The notes beneath the pieces are model-generated. The model was not told where the DNA came from and did not search any database. It was given only the letters and a program-made list of their open reading frames with translations. A stretch of DNA of 8,872 bases, from the NCBI GenBank assembly GCA_024276395.1, contig JAJRXH010000015.1:1-8872 (forward strand). The letters are read 5' to 3'. The DNA is from an archaeon (GTDB taxonomy: Archaea > Asgardarchaeota > Heimdallarchaeia > Hodarchaeales > S146-22). A program made the position numbers and the translations under genes. Shown here piece after piece: positions 1 through 6,472 of this stretch (position 1 is its first letter; every line of letters begins with the position of its first letter).

Positions 1-383
1 GCCACGTGTCCCCATGTTATTAAGAGAAAGGCTAGCACGGCTGCTGTGAGTGTCGCAATTACTTGAACTTGCACATTATTGAAGATACCTCCCATAATGG
101 TAACGAGCAAATGCTCAAAATAAGGCTCACCAAGCCATCCTAACCCTAACGATCCTAATGTGATTCCTACCTGGCATGCTGATAGATAGTAATCAATGTC
201 TTCTATTATTTTTAAGGCAATACCAGCGGTTTTTGATCCTTTTTCAGCCTTTTCTCTAATTTGAGAGGGTTTAACAGAAACGATGGCAAATTCAGATGCG
301 ACAAAAAAAGCATTCAGAAACAAGAGCAATAAAACGAGAAGAAACATGAAAAAAGTCTCTAAGGAAAGCAGTTCCATACCCAT
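1..383 (-). CDS. CNNM/DUF21 transmembrane domain protein (HlyC/CorC-like), N-terminal part
   Basis: The minus strand reads an open frame of 127 codons from ATG at 383 to the window edge, so only the N-terminus is visible. Residues about 9-30 form a strongly hydrophobic helix (LETFFMFLLVLLLLFLNAFF), followed by FVASEFAIVSVKPSQIR, then a cytoplasmic stretch, then SACQVGITLGSLGLGWLGEP at about 68-87. This is the classic signature of the CNNM (DUF21) membrane domain, seen in bacterial and archaeal HlyC/CorC-type proteins and eukaryotic CNNM magnesium transport proteins. Further hydrophobic segments follow at 92-100 and 108-124. CBS and CorC_HlyC domains would be expected beyond the window. Likely role is divalent cation (Mg2+) transport or homeostasis at the membrane, known for the family but not shown here. 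A TGA lies three codons upstream of ATG 383; TTG 386 and ATG 377 are alternative starts. GGAG at 395-398 is a possible ribosome site. Confidence 0.9.
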   Translation of the reverse strand, partial: MGMELLSLETFFMFLLVLLLLFLNAFFVASEFAIVSVKPSQIREKAEKGSKTAGIALKIIEDIDYYLSACQVGITLGSLGLGWLGEPYFEHLLVTIMGGIFNNVQVQVIATLTAAVLAFLLITWGHV

Positions 384-440
384 CAAGAATCATGCTCCAT
401 TAAGTAAGGAATATTCTTCATCACTACTCCATGGAAAATT

Positions 441-461
441 GCCTTTTATAGTTATAAAAAG
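441..461 (-). promoter_or_regulatory. Candidate TATA region for the CNNM gene
   Basis: On the minus strand this stretch reads as two overlapping TATA-like boxes (CTTTTTATAAC and ACTATAAAAGG). Transcription starting about 26 bases downstream would give a leader of roughly 40-50 bases before ATG 383. The choice between the two boxes cannot be made from sequence. Confidence 0.35.
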
Positions 462-471
462 ATTACACTTT

Positions 472-515
472 GTAGCTGAATGAATGGAAGTCTGTAGCTG
501 AATGAATGGAAGTCT
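472..515. repeat. Perfect 22-bp tandem duplication
   Basis: Two identical 22-bp units lie head to tail at 472-493 and 494-515. Each begins GTAGCTGAATGA and ends ATGGAAGTCT. The unit contains CTGAATGA, which matches the outer half-site of the neighbouring ~90-bp elements (CTGAATAAC/GTGAATGAC). It lies upstream of the CNNM gene, behind its TATA region. Confidence 0.9.
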
Positions 516-525
516 CATAAATAAC

Positions 526-616
526 GGGAGTCATTCAGTTATCTTTTCTTTTAAAAAAGGTTTTTAAATGACAACCAATGTCTTTAAATACTTAGGAACA
601 AGTGAATGACTGTCCC
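526..616 (+). repeat. ~90-bp near-palindromic element, copy A (diverged)
   Basis: A 91-bp copy starting GGGAGTCATTCAGTTATC and ending GTGAATGACTGTCCC. The two ends are imperfect inverted repeats of each other (a two-base insertion in the right arm). Inside, TTTTAAAAAAGG and TCTTTAAATACTTAGG match the internal TTTAAA blocks of copies B and C at the same spacing. Seven bases separate it from copy B. Confidence 0.75.
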
Positions 617-623
617 TCATCAA

Positions 624-716
624 GAGAGTTATTCAGTTCTCCCCATCATTTAAATGAGTTTTTTAAAGACCTTCTCATTCCTTTAAATACTCCAAGGAGA
701 AAAGTGAATAACTCTC
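624..716 (+). repeat. ~90-bp near-palindromic element, copy B
   Basis: A 93-bp element whose first 12 bases (GAGAGTTATTCA) are the exact inverted repeat of its last 12 (TGAATAACTCTC, 705-716). Copy C at 8783-8872 shares the first 21 bases exactly, and also the block TTCCTTTAAATACTCCAAGG (678-697). The inverted symmetry continues inward: each arm has a TTTAAA box about 20 bases from the terminal repeat. No open frame lies inside. It could be a MITE-like mobile element, a structured repeat, or a regulatory module. Target-site duplications are not obvious. Confidence 0.85.
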
Positions 717-800
717 CTCATAAATTTTAGCCAATTATCTTTCTGCATATAATGGTTCGTCTCTAGATGCAATTTACCTCATTATCATTTCGAGAGACAT

Positions 801-811
801 CCTTAAAAAAG
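801..811 (+). promoter_or_regulatory. Candidate TATA box for the zinc-ribbon gene
   Basis: CCTTAAAAAAG lies about 38 bases upstream of the TTG start at 844. A transcript start about 26 bases beyond its centre would fall near 832, giving a very short leader. This would fit the absence of a clear Shine-Dalgarno site. Confidence 0.3.
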
Positions 812-843
812 ATGAAGTATGACGTCTAGATGAGAATCAGGAA

Positions 844-1536
844 TTGGAGGAACAGAAACTGCCTATCTGTCCCACATGTAAAAACTACTATGTAAGACCT
901 CCTTGTCCAATATGCTCTGAAGAAGCAGAGAGAGCTGCCATTATGGCACCCTCGGTTGATACAGTGATGGTAGAATCTGGATCTTCTTTAACTTTAGATG
1001 GAGTGATTTTGGGAGATCCAGATGTGAAATATTATCCTTTCATGAAGAGGATAGTACATGAACTTCCTCTTGAGCAAATTCCTACCAGTTTAGATGATAT
1101 TGCTGAGACGCTCACTTACGAACTAGCGATTCAAAATCCTAGAACAGAAAAATGGTATCGTTTCATTTTGCGCCTGCATGTGCTAAACACGCAAGTTAAC
1201 GTGCGATCTTTGGATCGCAAGCAATTTTACCAAGTGGCCCAATTTGCTTTATTCTTCTATGATGTTGTTAGGCCTCTTACCATGGATTCAATTAGGGAAT
1301 GGGCAACCGAAATCGAAAAAAATGTTAGAAGTGATATGAAACTTCCTAAAGCCGTGATAGGGATTTACGATCCTGAATTAGAGACTTACATTGCCTTGAC
1401 CAAAGAGGAAGGAGATAAATTTGCCGATGAAATTGGTGCCGTGCATCATACTTGGATAAAAATGGACGAAGAAATGAGAAAGAAGTTTGCTGACGTCTGT
1501 CGATCTCTGTTAAAGCCTTTTGCAGATAGGTTATGA
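844..1536 (+). CDS. Zinc-ribbon protein of unknown function (230 aa)
   Basis: An open frame of 230 residues with a TTG start. The only in-frame stop upstream is TGA at 820-822, and no ATG lies between it and the zinc ribbon, so a non-ATG start is needed. Residues 9-24 form a CxxC-x8-CxxC zinc ribbon (C9, C12, C21, C24) with the RPPCPIC look common in archaeal rubredoxin-like ribbons. After a short linker, residues ~35-230 form a compact domain rich in predicted helices, with VKYYPFMKRIVHELP, QFALFFYDVVRPLTMDSIREW and a C-terminal helix ending KPFADRL. There is no signal peptide or membrane segment, so it is probably cytosolic. I do not recognise the large domain. The gene stands alone, convergent to the hydrolase operon (85 bases between stops) and divergent from the CNNM gene. 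A nucleic-acid or protein adaptor role is possible for the ribbon, but this is a guess. Confidence 0.85.
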   Translation: MEEQKLPICPTCKNYYVRPPCPICSEEAERAAIMAPSVDTVMVESGSSLTLDGVILGDPDVKYYPFMKRIVHELPLEQIPTSLDDIAETLTYELAIQNPRTEKWYRFILRLHVLNTQVNVRSLDRKQFYQVAQFALFFYDVVRPLTMDSIREWATEIEKNVRSDMKLPKAVIGIYDPELETYIALTKEEGDKFADEIGAVHHTWIKMDEEMRKKFADVCRSLLKPFADRL

Positions 1537-1597
1537 AATGATGGTTAAGGATCGATGATCAAGGATGAGATAGGATCTCTAGATTGGAATGATGAAG

Positions 1598-1603
1598 AAA
1601 AAA
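1598..1603 (-). terminator. Candidate T-tract terminator of the hydrolase operon
   Basis: On the minus strand a run of six T lies about 20 bases after the stop of the hydrolase gene, followed by CTTCATC. Archaeal termination commonly occurs at T-rich tracts without a hairpin. It is a weak call based on position only. Confidence 0.25.
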
Positions 1604-1621
1604 TTCTGATGGGAAAATCAG

Positions 1622-2374
1622 TTACAATAGCAATTGGTCAAGCATTCCTCTTCGCAGGGCAATGAGATATGGGTTGTGTTTTTTTTCAGCTTTCATATTT
1701 GTCTCTAATCCATGTCCAGGCAACAAGCGATATTCATCCGTTATTTCTGATGTGACTTTCTTTAAGGATTGTATCATCTTCTTCGGACTGGAAAATGGTA
1801 AATCAACCCTACCAATTGAGTTTCTGAAGATACAATCACCAACATAAGCATCTTTTTCTTCTTCAAGCATATAAATGACACTTCCTGGTGAATGTCCAGG
1901 TACATGGATTACTTTGATTTTTAATCCAGAAAGATTCAGGATTTGGTTATCTTTTATCCATACATCTGGTTCGCTTAGGTGATCTATTTTATTAAGACCG
2001 AAGAAATGCATCATATCGTAAAATTTCTCATACGAATCCTTTTCATCGTGATGAAGATATACTTTAGCCTCTTCAATTACTTTTTGGATTTCAGATGCCC
2101 AAGCAAGGTGATCAAAATGTCCATGTGTCACGAGGACGTGAGTAATCCTTATCCCTTGTTTTTCTAGATCGGATGCAATGCCTTTGACTTCAGGTCCTCC
2201 AGGATCAATAAGGATTGCTTCGGTCATTGTGTTGGAGAGGACAAAACAATTTGTTTGCAAGGGACCAACCACATGATGTTGCCAAAATTTCACTTTTCTT
2301 GCTGATGATTCGTTTGAACCTTTTTTTAGGTAAATGTCATAACCCCCTGTATCTTGTTGTGAATCCAAATTCAT
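1622..2374 (-). CDS. Metallo-beta-lactamase-fold hydrolase, glyoxalase II-like
   Basis: A 250-residue protein with the full set of binuclear metal ligands of the glyoxalase II branch. These are THGHFDH at 83-89 (H84, H86, D88, H89), H161 in HVPGHSPGS, D180 in VGDCIFRNSIGR and H221 in LLPGHGLET. The opening VVGPLQTNCFVL and IDPGG are also typical of this branch. The family hydrolyses thioesters such as S-lactoylglutathione or related small substrates in the cytosol; the true substrate here is unknown. Residues 1-27 are a polar extension ahead of the usual family start. The gene begins inside the stop of the Roadblock gene (ATGA, 2371-2374), so the two are very likely translated from one mRNA with coupling. 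It is about 35-40 residues longer than compact YcbL-like members, owing to the N-terminal extension and a helical insert around 113-135. Confidence 0.95.
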   Translation of the reverse strand: MNLDSQQDTGGYDIYLKKGSNESSARKVKFWQHHVVGPLQTNCFVLSNTMTEAILIDPGGPEVKGIASDLEKQGIRITHVLVTHGHFDHLAWASEIQKVIEEAKVYLHHDEKDSYEKFYDMMHFFGLNKIDHLSEPDVWIKDNQILNLSGLKIKVIHVPGHSPGSVIYMLEEEKDAYVGDCIFRNSIGRVDLPFSSPKKMIQSLKKVTSEITDEYRLLPGHGLETNMKAEKKHNPYLIALRRGMLDQLLL

Positions 2375-2886
2375 TCCGAGAAAATATCTTCAAGTTCTTC
2401 TTTCGTGGGACTTCGAATGAAATGCTGGATCTCGCCCACATAGAAGCTTCTCTTTTCTAGAGTTTCTTTTATTAGCTCTATATTTTGGGCGATTAATAAC
2501 CGTATCAAGCTCAAATTGACGTTAGCATCCATCAAAATTCCTAATACAGCGATTCCACTTATGTCATAAAATAATATCTTATGGCGTTGGCTTTCTGTTA
2601 AGAAAGATGCCCACCCTATGCTTGTTTCTTCGAGTTCTTGCTCCAAGGTTTTGATGGTCATTAGAAGATTTGAAATTAGGGCGCTAATGATTAAAGCCCT
2701 TTCTCGTCCAACAGTTGATATTAATCCAACATCCTCAACAGGGAGTCCATCTTTATCGAGTAAGAAGACAGCAAACACACCTGGGGATGAATTTTTTATT
2801 TCTTTGAAAATATTTCTTAATTTCACCTGTTCTATTAGTTCGTCATCATTCTCATTTAGTGGTTTCTCGTCTAATGACAGTGTCAT
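2371..2886 (-). CDS. Roadblock/LC7 domain protein
   Basis: A 171-residue protein. Residues ~24-145 match the Roadblock/LC7 (MglB-like) fold: a first helix (LRNIFKEIKNSSPG), strands VFAVFLLDKDGLPVE, a long helix ALIISALISNLLMTIKTLEQELEE, strands HKILFYDIS and IAVLGILMDAN, and a final helix LSLIRLLIAQNIELIKETL. This order is characteristic. Family members dimerise and bind or regulate small GTPases (MglB with MglA, Ragulator with Rag) or act as dynein light chains, and Asgard genomes carry many. The start at 2886 is chosen over the longer frame from 2952 because AGGAG (2894-2898) lies seven bases upstream of this ATG and the extra 22 residues look non-coding. It is the first gene of an operon with the hydrolase. 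A GTPase partner is encoded in the same window (6480-7073), but not adjacent, so a functional link is inference. Confidence 0.88.
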   Translation of the reverse strand: MTLSLDEKPLNENDDELIEQVKLRNIFKEIKNSSPGVFAVFLLDKDGLPVEDVGLISTVGRERALIISALISNLLMTIKTLEQELEETSIGWASFLTESQRHKILFYDISGIAVLGILMDANVNLSLIRLLIAQNIELIKETLEKRSFYVGEIQHFIRSPTKEELEDIFSE

Positions 2887-2893
2887 TTGAGGT

Positions 2894-2898
2894 CTCCT
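2894..2898 (-). promoter_or_regulatory. Shine-Dalgarno site fixing the Roadblock start
   Basis: AGGAG on the minus strand, seven bases before ATG 2886. It favours this start over the ATG at 2952, which has no comparable site. Confidence 0.7.
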
Positions 2899-2972
2899 AC
2901 ACGTGACGTGGATTACGTTGACAAAAACGGTTGAACTGGTAATGATTGTCAAGTGATGTCATGAAGTGAATG

Positions 2973-2980
2973 TTTAAATC
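2973..2980 (+). promoter_or_regulatory. Candidate TATA box for the HExxH gene
   Basis: TTTAAATC in the divergent intergenic region. A start about 26 bases downstream of its centre would fall near 3002, giving a leader of about 29 bases to ATG 3031. The core TTTAAA is symmetric, so it could also serve the minus-strand Roadblock operon with a leader near 60 bases. Confidence 0.4.
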
Positions 2981-3015
2981 CATTATTGTTTAATACTTAC
3001 TTGCATGGGCTAGTT

Positions 3016-3024
3016 GGACGTGAT
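3016..3024 (+). promoter_or_regulatory. Shine-Dalgarno site fixing the HExxH gene start
   Basis: GGACGTGAT differs by one base from the full anti-16S complement GGAGGTGAT and ends six bases before ATG 3031. It supports that ATG over TTG 2986 or TTG 3001. Confidence 0.55.
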
Positions 3025-3030
3025 AATATT

Positions 3031-4971
3031 ATGATATTGGTAAGAGTTACCAAGAGTTTACCAGCAGAATTATTTCATACTGCAGCTCGCATTTTATCCT
3101 TACATGTCCCTATCATCCCAGTACATGTTTATGCCTTTAAACCAGAGGAAAAAGAGATCGTGACGGAATGGTTGAAACAAGATGCATTTCCCGAGGTGAT
3201 AGACGACGATTTCTTGGCTTTTTTTCAATCGTCTGATGATACTTTTTCATGGGGGAAGGGAGACAAGGAATTTATTTTTTTACAAATATCTGAAAATGAG
3301 GAGTTCTTGCTAGACAAGCCACCTAAATGGACAGAATCTTATGCTCAAGTAGAATCTCCAGATGATGCCTCTTATCTTGACCGAGTCCATCCAGAAACAG
3401 TCCATACAAGTCGATATCGTCGCGATGAGTCCGATGACTGGCCCTTATTAGGCCTGATGGCACATGAATACCTTCACTCATTACAAAGACAGTGGGGATT
3501 GGAGGATGACATTAATGGAGCTCTAGCTTTTACCTCGAGTTTTTTTGATTCTCTCATTAAAGAGTTCGGTGAATCATTGCCAGAAGATAAATACGGGCCC
3601 CTTCGAGAATCATTGGTTCAAGTTAGTCAAGTTGCGTTGTACGCTTTAAAGGAGTTGTATTGTAACTGGGAACTACGTCGCTTTGGGCTACATGAGCATC
3701 TGTTACAGTACTTAATAAAACTTTTTGGTGACTCAATGAGGATACCATGTGCAACACCATCTTTCGGGGTAAAATTCACTCTTGGGAAGCAACAAGAAGA
3801 TTTGATATCCGTGACCGAAGCAATGTCTCTTGCCCTTGCAACCATTCCTAATTGGATTTCATTTATTGGGTTTGATAAACGAGCTACTCGTCTGAGAAAA
3901 ATCATTGCTAAGTGTTACATTGGATCAATACCGACAATTGCCAATGAATTGGAGCAGTTATTCCCACTTTATTTATCGATGTTTGAGTTTTCAAAGCGTT
4001 TTTCAGTATCATATTTTACTTACATCTTTGTTTTCTTTTTTGATTTCGTTCAGGGCCAGAGTCTTGCCTTCACGCACGTGGCATCAGTCATTGAATCTCT
4101 ACAAATTTTGGAGCAACGACTTGGAGATTACGATTTGAGTTGGATTTTTGAGCCAATCTTAAAGTTGGCGCATTTGATCGCCCTTTCAAGCAAGTGGGGT
4201 CGCATTCCAGAGGCTTATCGTGAATATCTGGAATCGCTTATGGAAGATCGGTTTTCCAGAGACGTGTATCAAGAATGGCTTGAACATTCTAGTGAGTTTG
4301 ATGTGATTGACTTGATACTCTTGCCGTTATTCGGAATCTTCCAAATAATTCGTCGTTTATTACTTTCTGGAAATCAATTAGAGGCAAGAATCGCCATTTA
4401 TGTGTGGCAACAACTCTATGAAGTGAGAAAACACATTAAAAACAACCAGAAAATAGAAATTTTTGAGAAAATAAATGATTACTTGACTAATCTTCTTACC
4501 ACGGGTTTTCCGTCGCGAAGGATATATCTTCCAAGGTTTATGTTTCTTGAAACATCGATTAAAAATTTATTATTCGATGACCATGAGTTCTATGCCACCC
4601 CAGATGAGGCAATGCATTTAGTGCATCTTCTGACGCATTTTAGGGTCCCCCTACACAATAAGATTATTGATGCTGCAATGAAAATGCTTGATGATGTTAA
4701 ATACATCTTTGGCACGGAAGACTTAATTAACGCTAATTCAATACCCCTGGAGATTAGTGAGGTCTTAAGCATCGTCATTTTAGGTAATGAACATTTAAAG
4801 AAATCTAACCATCAGCACTTACTAACCATTCTTCTTCAATGCGTGCTATTAACGTTGAATGTATCTTTTCAAGAGATCAGAAAAATCAAAAAAGTGTTTG
4901 AGAATATCCAGACCATTGATGTGACATCTAATTCTGAAGATTCTGAAAATGAAGAAAAAGAACGATCATAA
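3031..4971 (+). CDS. Large predicted zincin-type metalloprotease-like protein (HExxH), unknown family
   Basis: A 646-residue protein from ATG 3031 (open to TTG 2986, which would add 15 residues). The ATG has a near-perfect Shine-Dalgarno site and agrees with the TATA position. Residues 145-149 read HEYLH inside LMAHEYLHSLQRQWG, a standard HExxH zinc-binding helix. About 60 residues later KELYCNWELRRFG offers E208 as a possible third ligand, as in gluzincins; E214 is an alternative. The N-terminal ~140 residues start MILVRVTKSLPAE and are acidic toward the end. The C-terminal ~420 residues are predominantly helical, with hydrophobic stretches around 325-342 and 423-446 that may be buried helices rather than membrane spans. 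The tail is very acidic (EDSENEEKE). No signal peptide is visible. I do not recognise the family. Protease activity is inferred from the motif only; the long helical part could be a scaffold. Confidence 0.85.
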   Translation: MILVRVTKSLPAELFHTAARILSLHVPIIPVHVYAFKPEEKEIVTEWLKQDAFPEVIDDDFLAFFQSSDDTFSWGKGDKEFIFLQISENEEFLLDKPPKWTESYAQVESPDDASYLDRVHPETVHTSRYRRDESDDWPLLGLMAHEYLHSLQRQWGLEDDINGALAFTSSFFDSLIKEFGESLPEDKYGPLRESLVQVSQVALYALKELYCNWELRRFGLHEHLLQYLIKLFGDSMRIPCATPSFGVKFTLGKQQEDLISVTEAMSLALATIPNWISFIGFDKRATRLRKIIAKCYIGSIPTIANELEQLFPLYLSMFEFSKRFSVSYFTYIFVFFFDFVQGQSLAFTHVASVIESLQILEQRLGDYDLSWIFEPILKLAHLIALSSKWGRIPEAYREYLESLMEDRFSRDVYQEWLEHSSEFDVIDLILLPLFGIFQIIRRLLLSGNQLEARIAIYVWQQLYEVRKHIKNNQKIEIFEKINDYLTNLLTTGFPSRRIYLPRFMFLETSIKNLLFDDHEFYATPDEAMHLVHLLTHFRVPLHNKIIDAAMKMLDDVKYIFGTEDLINANSIPLEISEVLSIVILGNEHLKKSNHQHLLTILLQCVLLTLNVSFQEIRKIKKVFENIQTIDVTSNSEDSENEEKERS

Positions 4972-5021
4972 ATATATGATGAAATTTAATCGCCAGAATG
5001 AGGAGAAACTCCCTTGCGTCA

Positions 5022-6329
5022 TCATCGATTTTTGAGAGAGAAAATTCTTTGACTAAGAATGTTCAAGAGGCCGAGATCCCTCTCTGAACTGGCAGTCAGA
5101 TATAGATATCCCTTCACTGGGAGATAAACATCCCATAAGATTGACATCATGTTCTTGATTTGATCTTCAACCTGAATCGAACAGATTAATTGGGTGATGG
5201 TGAGTTTTGTATCGGCGATTTCTTCTAGTAAGTCATTGATTTTGACTAGTAAGTGTGTTAGCTGCAGATGAAGATGGCTTTCTGATGAGGAGCTAACTTT
5301 GAGTAAATCAATTTTTTCTTGTTTTCTTCTTATTATGCTATAATCGTCTATTACTAGACTCAAGTTCTTAAGTAAACTTTCGCATTCAACAAGATAAGAA
5401 TTTTTTTTCTCTTTATTGGTCATATAACTCGGTTCCAAAATATGCGGTATGATGTCTAGTATTTTTTCCCTTGCTTTTAGTTTTAAATCCCACAAGATTT
5501 CTCGAAAAGTCTTTGTCATCCTTCCTATTTGTAGTCGATTTGGAGTTAGTAGAACGGCAAATCTATCCAAAAAACCCAAGAGATAAAAGAATCTTCCATC
5601 ACTTACTCTCCCGTATACTTCTATTAGCCAATATGAGGGTTGTTCTTGCTCAAAATTCGCAACGTGTGTCATTTTGATTGTTTGACCTTTTTCAAGATGA
5701 TTATGAGTGTTGTTGATTTTATCCGTGAGAAAAATCAACCCTTTGACGGCATTTAGTACTCCGATCGACATGTTAATCAGGTTAGGAGTGATCATGGCGT
5801 TATTCAGGCCTTTTATGGTTCCATCAGAGATGATGACAGTATCTTTTTCGGTGCAGTTTTGATTGAGAATTTGTTGGACTTCATAGTCGACCTCTGCTAG
5901 CAAAATTTTCTTGATGTTATCGAACACTTTAATTATTACTTCCTCGGAGGGTAGGCCCTCATTTATTAGATTTGCACCTTCTGCGAGAGTTTTGATCAGA
6001 TACAAGGGATCTCTTAGCAATTTATCTTGATAGTATTTTGAAATGAATAACATGAATGCTTCCATTCTTTTTTTTCCACGCGCTTTTACATCGTGAACTG
6101 AATAAGAATAAATTAAAACTCTCCCCTGAACGCTCGTAATGTTGACCGGGATGATGGCTGTTTGGGCTTCTCCAGTTGGTTGCCCAACTCCGATTGCCAT
6201 CGTAAAAAGTGTCGTAGTAATTCCTTGAAGGATGACCTCTGGAATGGGATAGTTGTGATTAAGCCATTCCTTTAGTGTCGGTCCTCGATGTTCGTCAAAT
6301 ACCACGTGTCCCAGTAGAAATTCAGACAT
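5022..6329 (-). CDS. Longin-like domain protein with folliculin-like ARG loop, coiled-coil C-terminus
   Basis: A 435-residue protein from ATG 6329, chosen because GGAG (6339-6342) lies nine bases upstream; ATG 6344 would add five residues. Residues 1-110 look like a longin domain: strand FLLGHVVFDEHRGP with the 'GP' turn, a helix, a strand TAIIPVNI, then VLIYSYSVHD-VKARGKKR-MEAFMLFISKYY. The D80-x-x-ARG-x-x-R88 loop before a hydrophobic strand resembles, by eye, the folliculin loop that carries its catalytic arginine (Arg164). Residues 110-300 are mixed alpha/beta with a strand-rich part (WLIEVYGRVSDGRFFYLLGF). Residues 310-400 are heptad-like helices. No membrane segment or signal is seen. 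It is divergent from the Arf-like GTPase gene with about 150 bases between starts, so co-regulation is plausible. A GTPase regulator or effector role is inferred. The longin call is by pattern, not by search; an unrelated alpha/beta fold is possible. Confidence 0.85.
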   Translation of the reverse strand: MSEFLLGHVVFDEHRGPTLKEWLNHNYPIPEVILQGITTTLFTMAIGVGQPTGEAQTAIIPVNITSVQGRVLIYSYSVHDVKARGKKRMEAFMLFISKYYQDKLLRDPLYLIKTLAEGANLINEGLPSEEVIIKVFDNIKKILLAEVDYEVQQILNQNCTEKDTVIISDGTIKGLNNAMITPNLINMSIGVLNAVKGLIFLTDKINNTHNHLEKGQTIKMTHVANFEQEQPSYWLIEVYGRVSDGRFFYLLGFLDRFAVLLTPNRLQIGRMTKTFREILWDLKLKAREKILDIIPHILEPSYMTNKEKKNSYLVECESLLKNLSLVIDDYSIIRRKQEKIDLLKVSSSSESHLHLQLTHLLVKINDLLEEIADTKLTITQLICSIQVEDQIKNMMSILWDVYLPVKGYLYLTASSERDLGLLNILSQRIFSLKNR

Positions 6330-6338
6330 CTTCGGTGA

Positions 6339-6342
6339 CTCC
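6339..6342 (-). promoter_or_regulatory. Shine-Dalgarno site suggesting the downstream ATG for the longin-like gene
   Basis: GGAG on the minus strand, nine bases before ATG 6329. It overlaps the other candidate ATG (6344), which has no ribosome site of its own. Confidence 0.45.
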
Positions 6343-6356
6343 ATTTTCTGATAAAT

Positions 6357-6369
6357 CTTTATTTTTTAT
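6357..6369 (-). promoter_or_regulatory. Candidate TATA box for the longin-like gene
   Basis: On the minus strand ATAAAAAATAAAG. A start about 25 bases downstream would fall near 6338, just inside the longer reading frame, which again favours ATG 6329. Confidence 0.4.
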
Positions 6370-6403
6370 GACTCGGTAAGCAGTATTCATCTTCTGCACT
6401 AGA

Positions 6404-6413
6404 GCCAATTGGC
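6404..6413. promoter_or_regulatory. Palindrome between the divergent promoters, candidate operator
   Basis: GCCAATTGGC is a perfect 10-bp palindrome just upstream of the GTPase TATA box, between the two divergent TATA boxes. Ten-base palindromes occur by chance several times in a window of this size, so only its position makes it a candidate. Confidence 0.25.
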
Positions 6414-6420
6414 AGCATTT

Positions 6421-6430
6421 TTTATATATT
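6421..6430 (+). promoter_or_regulatory. TATA box of the Arf-like GTPase gene
   Basis: TTTATATATT is the best TATA box in the window. A transcript start about 26 bases downstream would fall near 6451, which lies past GTG 6441. That rules against the longest frame and supports ATG 6480. Confidence 0.6.
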
Positions 6431-6467
6431 TTCAGAGTTAGTGAACTCGGAGAAGGTTCATCTGTCC

Positions 6468-6472
6468 GGTGA
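6468..6472 (+). promoter_or_regulatory. Shine-Dalgarno site fixing the GTPase start
   Basis: GGTGA, seven bases before ATG 6480, complementary to the archaeal 16S 3' end. GTG 6441 has no such site. Confidence 0.65.

Noticed and set aside
283..483. Plus-strand frame of 66 codons rich in Lys, Arg and Asn
   Set aside because: It is antisense to the CNNM start region, whose minus-strand translation is a clear family match; its composition is the complement of a hydrophobic segment.
526..716. CRISPR array
   Set aside because: The two copies are diverged, ~90 bp long, separated by only seven bases and lack unique spacers; no cas genes are nearby.
759..798. Inverted GTCTCT/AGAGAC pair upstream of the zinc-ribbon gene
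   Set aside because: Only six bases with a 28-base gap; expected by chance in AT-rich intergenic DNA.
2961..2980. GAAGTGAATGTTTAAAT in the promoter of the HExxH gene as a fifth element half
   Set aside because: The half-site and TTTAAA are adjacent rather than ~20 bases apart as in the elements, so it is probably coincidence.
3998..4050. Transmembrane helix in the HExxH protein (YFTYIFVFFFDFV)
   Set aside because: The stretch is short and interrupted by charged residues nearby; a buried helix in an all-helical domain is as likely.
5002..5012. GGAG-AAA-CTCC hairpin between convergent genes as a terminator
   Set aside because: A 4-bp stem with no T-tract is too weak to call.
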